From the NCBI GenBank assembly GCA_030765065.1, contig CM060986.1:74083573-74147572 (forward strand): a stretch of 64,000 bases of DNA, in the 5' to 3' direction. Source of the stretch: Deroplatys truncata (lineage: Eukaryota > Arthropoda > Insecta > Mantodea > Mantidae). A model generated the notes under the pieces. The model made no database searches and had not been told where the DNA came from. It worked only from the letters and a program-made list of their open reading frames with translations. Made by a program: the position numbers and the translations under genes. Positions 54,689 to 64,000 of the stretch are shown here, in pieces; position 1 is the stretch's first letter, and every line of letters begins with the position of its first letter.

Positions 54689-55260
54689 CAGAGCTAGCAA
54701 AAAAGCTACGAACCGGCTGCGCGGTGCTTTTCCTGTCCGCGTCCTCAGCGCTCATTGCCGTCTACCGCTATCATAGAAAGGCGCGGATGTAACGATACAA
54801 CATTTTTAAAACTACTTTTAAAGGCTTTACTTACCAACTTTATGAAAGGAGATGCTGAAACTGGCCATCGTCATTGTCCATACATTTTTGGCAACTCTTT
54901 AGGAAACTATCCATCACTCGCTGTAGTTCACGTTGAGAAATGCTGGCAATTTCCTGGCGGATATTTTGTTTTAATTCTTCCAGGGAGTGTGGGTTTGTCT
55001 GTACACTTTATGTTTTAAGTTACCCCAGAGATAGACATCGCAGGTAAGGTTGGGGGACCGAGGGGGCCACAAATCTCTACTAATAATTCTGAACTTAAAC
55101 ACACTTTCATAAAGTTGTTAAGTAAAGCCTTTAAAAATAGTTTTAAAATGTTGTATGGTTTCATCAGCGCCTTTCTATGATAGCGGCAGACGGCAACGAG
55201 TGCCGAGGACGCGGACAGGAAAAACACCGCGCAGCCGGTTCGTAATCTTTTGGATCTCTG
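54689..55260. mobile_element. Long-TIR MITE (family M), copy 4, complete
   Basis: Starts 'cagagctagcaaaaaagcta', ends 'cgtaatcttttggatctctg', and is flanked by TA (54687-54688 and 55261-55262). Inverted arms are about 165 bp ('ccgtctaccgctatcataga' against 'tctatgatagcggcagacgg'). The centre is about 240 bp and carries transposase-derived sequence on the minus strand. Confidence 0.94.
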
Positions 55261-55265
55261 TACCT

Positions 55266-55420
55266 TGGGATGTCTCGTCACGGTAGCCCAGCGGTTAAGT
55301 TACACGAAAAGCTGAAAATTCATGGTTCAGTTTTGGCATTGACATTAACAAATCTGGTTCAGCTTTCTAACCTGAGCCTCAGGTACACAATGTGAAAGAG
55401 CAATGTTAGCTATAATATAC
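55266..55420 (+). mobile_element. Decayed SINE-C relative
   Basis: A box 'cacggtagcccagcggttaa', a degraded B box 'catggttcagttttggc' and 3' tail 'cacaatgtgaaagagcaatg' parallel SINE-C's 'tagctcagtggttag', 'ggttcaaatcccgg' and 'gcttgtgtgaaagaacaat'. It directly follows MITE copy 4. Confidence 0.55.
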
Positions 55421-55424
55421 ATTT

Positions 55425-55745
55425 TGCTGTCACAACCACTACTTTCTTAAAAACATGTTACATCTGTGCCAAATACGAACTCGTGAAATGTCAAAATATT
55501 TTGCTTCAATTTGAGAACATGTGTACCCACAACAGGAATATTTTTAAAATGGTTAATATCTCCAGAAATAAAATCGTATAATTGCTTTATATTGTTTGTA
55601 CGCTCTCGTCTGTCTTCTACGCCTTTCCATTTATAAAACGTTCTTCCCGAAAATTTGTCGGTTTGCTTCTTCGAAATTCAGGAGATTAGGATTTTTATAC
55701 AGCTTTTCATTGTTGAGTTGTGCTGTTCAAATGCGCAAAGCACTC
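55425..55745. other. Unassigned sequence
   Basis: Nothing was recognised before the microsatellite. Confidence 0.4.

Positions 55746-55829
<84 letters not shown>
55746..55829. repeat. (TTA)n microsatellite
   Basis: About 84 bases of TTA repeats with one interruption. The overlapping frames of Leu, Tyr or Ile runs are artefacts of the repeat. Confidence 0.98.
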
Positions 55830-55834
<5 letters not shown>

Positions 55835-55895
55835 TATCCCAATGCATACATTACTGTTGAAATCTCAATAGGTATGTAAAATTCTGGAGTAAAAT
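55830..55895 (-). repeat. kb-repeat terminal fragment
   Basis: 'cagggtatcccaatgcatac' and 'ctgttgaaatctcaatag' match the 'ttcagggcacctcaaaacat...ggtgaaatctcggtat' part of reverse copies. It abuts the TTA tract. Confidence 0.5.
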
Positions 55896-55899
55896 TAAG

Positions 55900-57460
55900 T
55901 GCTTACTTGATCTAACGTAGTATCTGGTATGGTAAGTAGAAATGGACAACAATGTGGGTGATGACATTGATGCAATGTGTGCAAGAAAGCTTCGACTATC
56001 GACCGGGTCATGTCAAAGGACTACACGTGCTTAGATCTAATCCCAACTCCATTGTACGTAGATAACTGAGAAATGTCCTATAGACGAAATCCTTAATAGC
56101 ACCAACATAAGATTTACAGATCTGTGAAACCCAAAGCCATTGTCCACAGAATTTTCCCAGCACCGAGCTGACGTCAAAAGAGAGTAAATAGAGACCACAG
56201 ATCATAGTTCACCCGTTTCCCAAACCCAGTGACGTCCGTTTCTTGCTCTATTTCCGTTGTTTTATCGCTCTCTTGTCTTGCCATAAAACAGTTTTTAATG
56301 CGAATGGGTCCTTATCTGGCTTGCACTTTCAATTTTATTTCGGTCACCTCAACGTCTCAAAGGCGCCTCGTTCGAGTACACACAGCTTATTTTGTTGAAC
56401 TTCGCGTTTGTCAACGAGCACTGCTCGAAATATGAATTGGTAACAACAATAGAAGCTAAACCAATGTAAAAATCGTAACTATCAACCAAAGCAGCAGAAG
56501 AAAGAAGAAATAGGAGGTTAGTTTTTAAGGAGCTTGTAGTGGGGAAGGAAAATTAGTGGAAAGCAAGCCTTTTTAAACCATTCAAATAAGATATTTTGCT
56601 TTATAGACAAAAGACGAAGTATCTAAATATGCAGTGAACGCAGGCAATATCACAGTGTATTTCTAGGTATACTTAATGGGTCAGTGAAAAAAATGTTTCA
56701 TATTCTATAATTGAAGTAATATTGGGAAGAATTGCAACACAAAAACAAAACATGTTGAAGAAAATAGCAAAAATACAGAGGTTTTTTTTTACCAGAAATC
56801 GCGCAATTTATTTGGGATTATTTGTGTACATGCCTCTGAACTAGAGGAATTGAAATGCTAGCAGTATTTTAGTTTTAACTTTCTTTTTCTCTCTTTCTGA
56901 AGAAAATAATTGAAATGTTAGCTATGTTAAGAACAACATACGTTAAAGTATATTAAACTTTAAAATATAGCTTTGGTTCAATGCATTTTATAGATGGTCT
57001 TAGATAAATATAAATCGTTTCAGCTTTGTAGCTTTCACAGTTTTTGAGAAAAAGCTGCATACGTTTAAAAAGTGAGGTTCGAGACAATTTCAATTAAAAT
57101 TTAGCTCGTAAATATGGCATAATTTAATGAATTTGGGAGAATAACCATCAACCGCCTTCCATTTGACTCCCGGTTGTAAAACATTATATACTGAAAGTTT
57201 CAATAAAAGAGGCAGAGCGTACATTCCGTTTAAGTATTTTCCTTAAAAAAATTAAGTGCTTCAAGTGTCCATGATCTAGATGTATTATCAGTCAGGAAAA
57301 ATAATAAAAAAATGTCCATCTAATATAAAACATTCAATCACCCAAGTTTTATTTATTTATTGCTTTCCTTTATAAATTCTGGCACACAGCATTTTCGTTT
57401 TCACTGTAATTACACGGCCTTTTAAAATGTCACATGGTGGATGACATAACAGAGTAATAC
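55900..57460. other. Unassigned sequence
   Basis: It is somewhat GC-richer at 55960-56420 with short frames on both strands (68 codons or fewer). No domain was recognised. The rest is AT-rich. Confidence 0.4.
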
Positions 57461-57464
57461 ATTT

Positions 57465-57655
57465 ATTACGCAGCATCTCTAGTGATCAGTTTCATTATCG
57501 AGTTATGCTGTTTACACACGTACACAAAACACGGCCCTTTTTCTAAAAATTTATATTATTCATTCGCGGAACCTCTAAACTGTATTTCCGGTGAAAACTC
57601 GATATGGAGTTTTTTTATGGAATACAACACTTTCAATAGATAAGCAGTAGAGAAA
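57465..57655 (-). repeat. kb-repeat right-end fragment, reverse
   Basis: 'cgagttatgctgtttacaca', 'tgtatttccggtgaaaactc' and the terminus 'aagcagtagagaaagtaata' define the last 190 bases of a reverse copy. Confidence 0.85.
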
Positions 57656-57659
57656 GTAA

Positions 57660-58700
57660 TAAGCAGGAAAAAATTATAAGGAAATTAAGGAAGTTTATCT
57701 CCATGTTGATGTTGCTGCATTGGTTTTCCCTCGACAGTGTCTGCAACGGTTCCTGCTGGTTGCTTGTTGCTTGTTGGAGTCCTAGGAGGAAGCCAGAATA
57801 AAGCCGTGATGTAGTCTAAAATTACATGAATTCATTGACGTTAAATGAAAGAGGAAAGTGAGAAACTTCCATATATTATAGAAAAAAAAGAAAAAAAATA
57901 GTTGCCTCTTTTCATTTAGGCTATTTCAAACATTGTTCTTAGAATCTTCAGCTTCTTTTCCTTCCTTATTAAATCCCAGTACGTAAACACGTGTCTATTC
58001 CTCTGATGTCTTAAGAGGTGGTAAACCAGAAAGCGTTTAATTATACATAGTTTTCCATTAATAAACATAAAATGCACTTTTACAATATGTTTCGTAAAAA
58101 TGAATAGGCCTTGTTATAGGGATGCACATTAAATGCACTTTAAAAAATAACAGACGCACTTTAACAAAACTAACTCCCCGCCCCGGAGAAATCCCTTACA
58201 TATTATACAGGAACGTCGTATCAGTTTCTGCTTGGGGGGGGCAAGATTGCCAGAAGCAGTTGCTCGAATTTTCATGTGAATTTTAACTATACATTTAACC
58301 TAAGAGAAAATCATCTTTTATCTTTTAAATATGAAATATTTGTATTAAAACTACAGTTCTAATAATTTTTTATTTTGGTAGAACAATAACAATCAGTAAC
58401 CTAATTATTTCTCATAATTTGGGGAGGGCAATTGACCCCCTCCCCCGCATGCCCTGAAATGACGCCCTTGCAATATTATTCATATAAGAAGTGACTCTCT
58501 TATTCACTCTGAGGTTTATCACGATATATGTTTCTGTAGAAACGGTTTCGGATAAAGCAATACGGGCTTGATTGTATAAATATTGCAAAAACAACATTCG
58601 GCCGTTTATATCCCAAGTGTGTCACAAATTGAACTTGCGGGAGATAAACAAAAAAGAATCATATGTTCCATTAGCGGATGTACCAACGTAAACTTGAGCA
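57660..58700. other. Unassigned sequence
   Basis: Nothing was recognised. Repetitive 'tgcttgttgcttgttgga' lies near 57755. Confidence 0.4.
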
Positions 58701-58704
58701 ACTA

Positions 58705-59205
58705 GAAATGCACAACAACGGATATTTCGGAAAGTGCTAATGTTACGAAGAAGAGATGACTCGAAATGTATACTTCAATTAGCTCAGTTGTTTTTTTTTC
58801 CCCGTATGATTTCCAAGTTGTACCAAATTAATAGGATAAAAATCTCATTGGCAATTCAATATATATGCCAGTATCTCATAAGACAGTTTAAGCAATATAC
58901 TAGAGCCTTAGGGGAAAGAACTACAAAAAGAGAGAAGTATGTTTTGTAAAGGGAAGTTTGGCGTAGTAATTTCCTTGAAAATTATCCTAAAAAACGTCCG
59001 AGTCGTGTATGAAATTTGGTGTTAATTTGATTTTACGTTTTTGACTTCTGTTCTTTTCAGACATACACATAGACCGACCGAAGCACATAAGTGCATGAAC
59101 ATTTTCTTTTAGGGGGATAAAGAAATATATATTTCCATTGAACTCTCGATATCAAATTGTATCAGTGCTGTACATCTCTACCTTAGGTACTAGGGCAGTA
59201 AACAA
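58705..59205 (-). repeat. kb-repeat copy, reverse, diverged and partial
   Basis: 'acaacggatatttcggaaag', 'tgtaaagggaagtttggc', 'tgtatgaaatttggtgttaa' and 'gaactctcgatatcaaat' are in the reverse order of the consensus. Older than most copies. Confidence 0.7.
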
Positions 59206-59270
59206 ATTTAAAAAACAAAACACTTACAAAATAGGAAATGTATGATGCACTCACATTGCAGCAAACTCTG

Positions 59271-59271
<1 letters not shown>

Positions 59272-59331
<60 letters not shown>
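59272..59331. repeat. (ATT)n microsatellite
   Basis: A pure ATT run of about 60 bases. The frame of consecutive Asn codons on the minus strand is an artefact of it. Confidence 0.98.
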
Positions 59332-59334
59332 GCT

Positions 59335-61135
59335 ATGGGGGTGGGATGATACATTTATCAATCTTGTTGCAATAAAAAGGTACTTAGTTATTATAAAAGG
59401 GTTAAAAAACTCTAGAAAAGAAGTTTGGATATGCAAAAATCTGCATTCCTATAATAATTGTGGTGTCACGTTGTGAGGAGATATTGGATGAAGTTAATTG
59501 TGATGATTATTACCAACAAGTGACAGATGAGCCCTTTTAGTGTGGGACGGCGGCTCATTGTCGTCCATGACGTCAATTTGCTTGCAGTTACGCTTCGTTA
59601 GGAAAAGAGTGGGCCGTGCCCCCTTATCTCTCGAGAAAAACAACATTCTTCTGGATCAAAATTTTCCGACTGGTGATATCAGCACCTCGTCTTATCTGCT
59701 TGAAAAGCAGGGTCAAACCGTTAAGAACAAAGCTTAAAAGAATGGCGAAATGTTACGTTCTACACAATGGTTGAGGGCACATGCATTATCAGGTTTCGAT
59801 AACCTCTTGTTAGTGCTGGCTTTTGTGGCATTTCATCAACTACAATGTTTGGTTTTTACTTCTCTGTCGTACAATCGCCACCATGTTGCCAGCAACAATG
59901 TTTGCCTGAGAAGTTGCTTTCGAGAGGCAACCTTCTTCCAAAAACGCTGCCGCGGCTTTGCGCGTAAATTCCAGTAAAGTTCCCAGCCGAATTTTGCAAA
60001 CATGTTAAAATTAAGACATTTTATGTTCATTGAGTAATTTTATTTTCACAGTTGTACCAATCTAAATCCTCAGCATATTTCCTGCGTCTTCCAATATTTC
60101 TATTGTATTATCATGGTAAAATTCCTCCATCTTTGACATGTAACCCATTTTACTGAAGACCTGCCCGCAGCTTTCTTGTGGCTGATAAAGCAGGCAGCCC
60201 GTGTAAAACCTGGCATAATTTTTCACAACATGAAGAGAATATACTTACACAATATCATATATCTGTCTTAAACTACATGAGCAAGAATTGTTTACCTGAA
60301 ATAAAAGTTATGAGTTTTATATTTAAATACATGCATTTCTTTTTAAGCAGACGTTGAACTTTACCATAAAATACACTAGGTCAGGTAAATGGAAATAAAA
60401 TATCTAGAAATACTGCAATTAAATCTGAAAGCAAAGAAGTATATGTAAAATAGCTCAGACTTCTCATCCATGATATACTTTTAGGACACTAGTTTTGGAA
60501 AATATAAAGCAAAATTAAGGAAGTCACTTTTAATAGCTTATAGGTGTAGTTAAGTCGAAACGTTTCAAAACTTCATTCTAATTTTAGTACTGATTACGGC
60601 ACGTTAACAATCCAAGGAAGCAGAGCTCTCTTTATTTGTACATTTTTTTTAAAAATATTCCATTAAATCAGCGCTCTTTTTGAATGAATAGAAATATTCA
60701 GTGGTATTTTCTTCAAGATCTGTGAAACATATCGATGATTCTAAAAATATCGGATAGGTGTCTCATATACTGTTCTTCAATATTTTTTGTGTGAAAACAA
60801 ATGGAAACACTTATGAGACTTGAAAAATTTCGAGGTTACGGCATGAGGAGGCACGGATTCCTGGTGTCGCAGCTAAACACTTTACATCGGTCTCTTGCAA
60901 TTTTGGATATTCAGCAGAGAATTCGGATCTCGAATTATTTTCATTTGGATTTCCAGGCAACAGCACTCTAAATTGACATTGCTATTTTACAACACCAGGG
61001 TATAAAACCGAAAATTAAGAAGTAATTTGAGTTCCAATTAGAGGTTTGGAATAAAAGTCCAAAATGTTCCTCATGCAGTAACAAATTTGAGGTATGATCA
61101 CAGACATTTAGGCCTTTCTTTTTATTTATTTATTC
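59335..61135. other. Unassigned sequence
   Basis: A GC-richer stretch at 59540-59980 has overlapping open frames on both strands (75 codons or fewer) but no recognised domain. The rest is AT-rich. Confidence 0.4.
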
Positions 61136-61137
61136 AT

Positions 61138-61200
61138 TCATTCATGACCCTCAAAACCTGCATTACCTGTTAAATATCGACTATTTTTTGGATCAAATTC
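61138..61200 (-). repeat. kb-repeat right-end fragment in tandem with the next copy
   Basis: 'catgaccctcaaaacctgca' and 'aagaaatgagaaagtaa' form the right end of a reverse copy. The next reverse copy starts immediately, giving a head-to-tail junction. Confidence 0.75.
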
Positions 61201-61583
61201 TCAAAATAAGAAATGAGAAAGTAAAAATCTGATGTGTTCAATTCACGTGACTTTCTCTGTCCTCCAGCGCTTTTTAACGGGTATACAAATTATTCTTACG
61301 AAAGTTTATTTTCCTATCTTCTTCATTTTAATCCAGATAAAACTTTCCGGAATTAGCTGCATTACACATTTCGTTATAGATACAAAGCGAATAGCGATAG
61401 TCAAATGTTTTAGAATTCGGCGCTATACGCTGGGCTTAAAATTCACTATTGTTTCCATGCTATCGCGAGAAGCAACTGAATGTTGAAAGGACTTTAAAGA
61501 ATGACCAAGTTTCGAACAATTCGAACCATTAATAATGATATCTCGGAAATGGCTGACAGTTCATATGTACGGCTCGACGATCC

Positions 61584-61853
61584 ATGGATATCTTGCGACC
61601 TGCATTTCGAGGCCGATTTGGAGATGTCCATTGGCCAGCACGGTCGCCAGATTTGACTGCCCCTGACTTCTTCTTATGGGGGTATCTGAGGAGTGAAGTC
61701 TACGCTACACCCCCTCAAACATTCGCAGATCTTAACTACCGAATACGAGACGCCGTGCAGGATATCCCCGTGGACATACTATATCGTGTGATGCAGGCTT
61801 TCATTCGCCGCTTGGAGGAATGTGTAAAATGTGGTCATTTACCCGGTGTCATA
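61584..61853 (+). pseudogene. Transposase C-terminal fragment
   Basis: Open for 90 codons, then reads into the inserted MITE. 'DVHWPARSPDLTAPDFFLWG' carries the last catalytic Asp in the WPxxSPDLTPxDFFLWG block. 'TPPQTFADLNYRIRDAVQDI' and 'VMQAFIRRLEECVKCGHLPG' are the usual C-terminal helices of insect Tc1/mariner-superfamily transposases. The first two catalytic Asp residues and the DNA-binding region are gone. It differs from the scrap inside the family-M MITEs and from the 10.4 kb mariner, so it is a third transposase lineage. Confidence 0.88.
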
Positions 61854-61855
61854 TA

Positions 61856-62414
61856 CAGAGAGAGCCAAAAAACTACGAACCGGCTGCGCGGTGTTTTTCC
61901 TGTCCACGTTTTCGGCGCTCGTTGCTGCATGCCGCTATTATAGAAAGGCGCGGATGAAACCATACAACACTTTTAAAGGCTTTACTTACCAACTTTATGA
62001 AAGGAAATGCTGAAACTGGCCACTGTCGTCAATACATTTTTGGTATCTCTTTAGGAAGCTATCCATCACTCACCGTAGTTCACGTTGAGAAATGCTGGCA
62101 ATTTCCTTGCGGGTATTTTGTTTTAGTTCTTCCGAGGTGTGAGGATTTGTCTTGTACACTTTGTTTTAAGTTACCCCAGAAATAGAAATCGCAGGGGTTA
62201 GGCCGGGGGACCGAGGGGCACAAATCTCTACTAATAATTCTGTCCTCAAACACACTTTCATAAAGTTGTTAAGTAAAGCCTTTAAAAGTATTTTTAAAAA
62301 TGTTATATGGTTTCATCAGCGCTTTTGTATGATAGCGGCAGACGGCAACGAGCGCCGAGGACGCGGACAGAAAAAACATCGCGCAGCCGCTTCGTAGTCT
62401 TTTGGCTCTCCCTG
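61856..62414. mobile_element. Long-TIR MITE (family M), copy 5, complete
   Basis: Starts 'cagagagagccaaaaaacta' and ends 'cgtagtcttttggctctccc' plus 'tg', with TA at 61854-61855 and 62415-62416. Arms are about 150 bp and the total is 559 bp. It interrupts the transposase fragment just after its last conserved block. Confidence 0.95.
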
Positions 62415-62924
62415 TACAAGAAACAGTAACTATTGTCTCTAATGACTAAATAGCACACTTTTATGTTTTCAGGATAATACGTTCAAATAAATTGCTGTAT
62501 TACGTACAGTATGCTAGTCTGTTTATATTCTACTATTCTTTCTGCCCAACCCTGTATAAGATTATACAAAATTACTTCCGAATGAAGTGGACTTCAAAGA
62601 CTTCCCAGAGTATTCAAGATGTACGTTTTATTTGTCATGTAAATATATTTAATATACGGTATTTTAATAAAAATCGTTAGTCATCTTTAAGTAAATGAAA
62701 AATTTCGAAAAATGTTCCATGTAAAGGAGAGTTTGTGGTGGGGTGGATTTTTTTGAAAATCTTCGTGTCGCATCTTTGGAAGATATTGTACCTAAATACC
62801 AAGTTTGCTATTTATGCGACATTTCGATTTTGTTATGTAATAATGCAATACCTACTAAGTAGAAATACAGCACGAAAGATTGTTTTTACTTGTTACTTTA
62901 AGTTACCAGTGTAGAAATCCATTC

Positions 62925-63140
62925 TGTGTCCTAACAAAATAATGTCCCAAGTTCGAATCTTATTTATGGTGGGTTATCCAGATAATGTTCTTTTCCGGGG
63001 TTTTCCCTTATCCTGAAAATATGAGTGTTGGGTAACTTTAAGCTCTATAGAGCCGGATTCATTTGAGCGTCATTTCACCCATTTCATTCATCGTCCGAAA
63101 TGACCTACCAGATTAAAGGACGTCGTCATCGTCCTTTCTA
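62925..63140 (+). mobile_element. SINE body (family E)
   Basis: A B-box-like 'aagttcgaatcttatttatg', then 'ttccggggttttcccttatc', 'tgttgggtaactttaagc', 'cggattcatttgagcgtcat' and 'taaaggacgtcgtcatcg'. The order recalls a widespread insect SINE with a 'CCGGGGTTTTCCC...GCTGGGTAACTTT' core. The tRNA-like 5' end is not clear. Confidence 0.55.
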
Positions 63141-63344
63141 ACGCTCCCCATATAGCCTATTGACCTTCCGGCGATACCTCATTCCAGCAAACGATGACTG
63201 GACCCATTTCTGAGGTGGAGGCACACAGAGGGCGGAGTCGGTTGAAGGATAAATTACATAAAGAATGCAAAAATGCTTGCCGCTTTTGTTTACTTTGTAG
63301 TGCAATGTATAAATCAACTGCAGTACGGCTATATATACCCCCTC

Positions 63345-63902
63345 AAGAAAGTATTCGTCTGAACTTAAACAAATTCTAGCAGCCAAATTAATGGAGAGAA
63401 ACATATAATTTTATTTAAACATAAAGTTTACGTGTTTTGGCCGTTTTATCAGCTTTATAAATTTTTTAACAATATGCCAAAATTGCAACATATTTGTACA
63501 CGGTGTTATCAAAATCAACTTCCATGCATTGGGTAGAGCTTTTTTTTTCTGCATTCATCCACACACCTTCGACATGCGACAAATATTCGTGAAGTCGTAA
63601 AAGGTGAGCCGAAAATGAGGAATTAAGGCAAAAACTTGAAAATTCACAACTTTGACATTTTATTCCTCCGTCAAATAAAATCCTATTTTCACTGCAAAAT
63701 TTTGAAAACATCGCGCACAAACGAGTTGCAAATTTGGTATATTTAAAAAAAATCATAATGATAAAATGAACGATCTGAAAAACCGCCAAAACACGTAAAC
63801 TGAATTACCATTTGATCTTTATGTCCAAAAAAATGATTTTTTCCTCCATAAATTTGGCTGCTAGAATATTTTAGTGTAGACGAATGCTTTCTTGAGGGAT
63901 GT
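63345..63902. mobile_element. Long-TIR MITE (family N)
   Basis: The left arm 'cctcaagaaagtattcgtct', 'tctagcagccaaattaatgg', 'gtttacgtgttttggccgtt' is mirrored by 'agacgaatgctttcttgagg', 'ccataaatttggctgctaga' and 'accgccaaaacacgtaaac' at 63770-63902. Arms are about 140 bp and total about 560 bp. The minus-strand frame inside (63466-63789) spans arm and centre and shows no domain. No clear target duplication. Confidence 0.85.
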
Positions 63903-64000
63903 GTGCGTGCGTGCGTAAAACTAGCGAAGCAGTGCTTAATCTCGCAATTTACCGGTTTATCTGAGTGATCTACTTATCGCAATAGGGAGGTCAAACGCCT

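Larger units (their letters stand above)
61558..62556 (+). mobile_element. 5'-truncated Tc1/mariner-superfamily element, split by a MITE
   Basis: It contains a transposase C-terminus (61584-61853). After the MITE (61856-62414) come about 140 bases ending 'ctgcccaaccctgta', a plausible terminal sequence, beside TA. The left half with the other inverted repeat is missing. Confidence 0.7.
61207..62880 (-). repeat. kb-repeat copy, reverse, split by nested transposons
   Basis: The left part, 61207-61556, starts 'ctgatgtgttcaattcacgt' and ends 'atctcggaaatggctga'. The right part, 62557-62880, resumes 'gattatacaaaattacttcc' and continues 'aagatattgtacctaaatac'. About 120 consensus bases between the parts are missing. 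The intervening 1 kb is other elements. Confidence 0.9.

Noticed and set aside
55596..55879. ORFs with Tyr, Leu or Ile runs
   Set aside because: They come from translation of the (TTA)n microsatellite and are not coding sequence.
59251..59436. Asn-homopolymer ORF
   Set aside because: It is an (ATT)n microsatellite read in one frame.
63466..63789. 107-codon minus-strand ORF with several Cys and His
   Set aside because: It spans one arm and the centre of MITE family N. The Cys/His spacing does not fit a known zinc finger.

Overview
The window looks like intergenic or intronic DNA from a large, transposon-rich animal genome, most likely an insect. The evidence is the low GC content, the absence of bacterial-type gene organisation, tRNA-derived SINEs with A-box and B-box promoters, fossils of Tc1, mariner, hAT-like, Crypton-like and THAP-type DNA transposons, and pieces of non-LTR retrotransposons. 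The mix resembles large polyneopteran genomes such as cockroaches or termites, but that placement is an inference. I recognise no complete host gene. A few exon-like open segments with splice-site-like borders are listed at low confidence.

The dominant component is a non-coding repeat of about 0.7-1 kb, called the kb-repeat here. I trace it in about 19 segments on both strands (at 0.0, 0.4, 2.8, 3.7, 13.0, 19.7, 28.2, 30.1, 31.8, 35.0, 41.4, 49.0, 49.8, 50.6, 55.8, 57.5, 58.7, 61.1 and 61.2 kb). It has inverted ends containing ACTTTCTCT/AGAGAAAGT and often carries an internal (AC)n tract. It serves as a landing platform for other elements. 'Forward' for this repeat means reading from CCACCCAAAAATTCGATA towards AGAGAAAGTCACGTG.

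Region by region. 0-5 kb: four kb-repeat copies and a Crypton-like N-terminal fragment. 5.1-6.0 kb: a palindromic MITE, then SINE-A. 6.8-8.3 kb: an hAT-like end, a decayed LINE reverse transcriptase and a dispersed repeat. 9.2-11.6 kb: a decayed Tc1-like element abutting a nearly full-length mariner. 12-18 kb: a SINE relic and an inverted pair of 0.7 kb elements, each with a recombinase-like N-terminal fragment. 21-24.4 kb: SINE-A, a LINE RNase H relic and a THAP-type transposon relic. 26.9-29.8 kb: a long-TIR MITE, SINE-A and a LINE RT relic. 30-36.5 kb: kb-repeats with two foldback tRNA-SINE insertions that keep perfect target-site duplications. 36.7-49 kb: mostly unrecognised DNA with a SINE, a MITE and a candidate minus-strand two-exon segment. 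49-51.3 kb: three kb-repeat copies in a row. 52.6-55.3 kb: two MITEs of the long-TIR family. 61.1-62.9 kb: a three-layer nest (kb-repeat, then a mariner/Tc1-type relic, then a MITE). 63.3-63.9 kb: another long-TIR MITE.

No functional system linking genes is visible. The main biological content is the layered history of mobile elements, above all the foldback SINEs with antisense heads and sense tails, and the spread of short Crypton-like N-terminal coding fragments.
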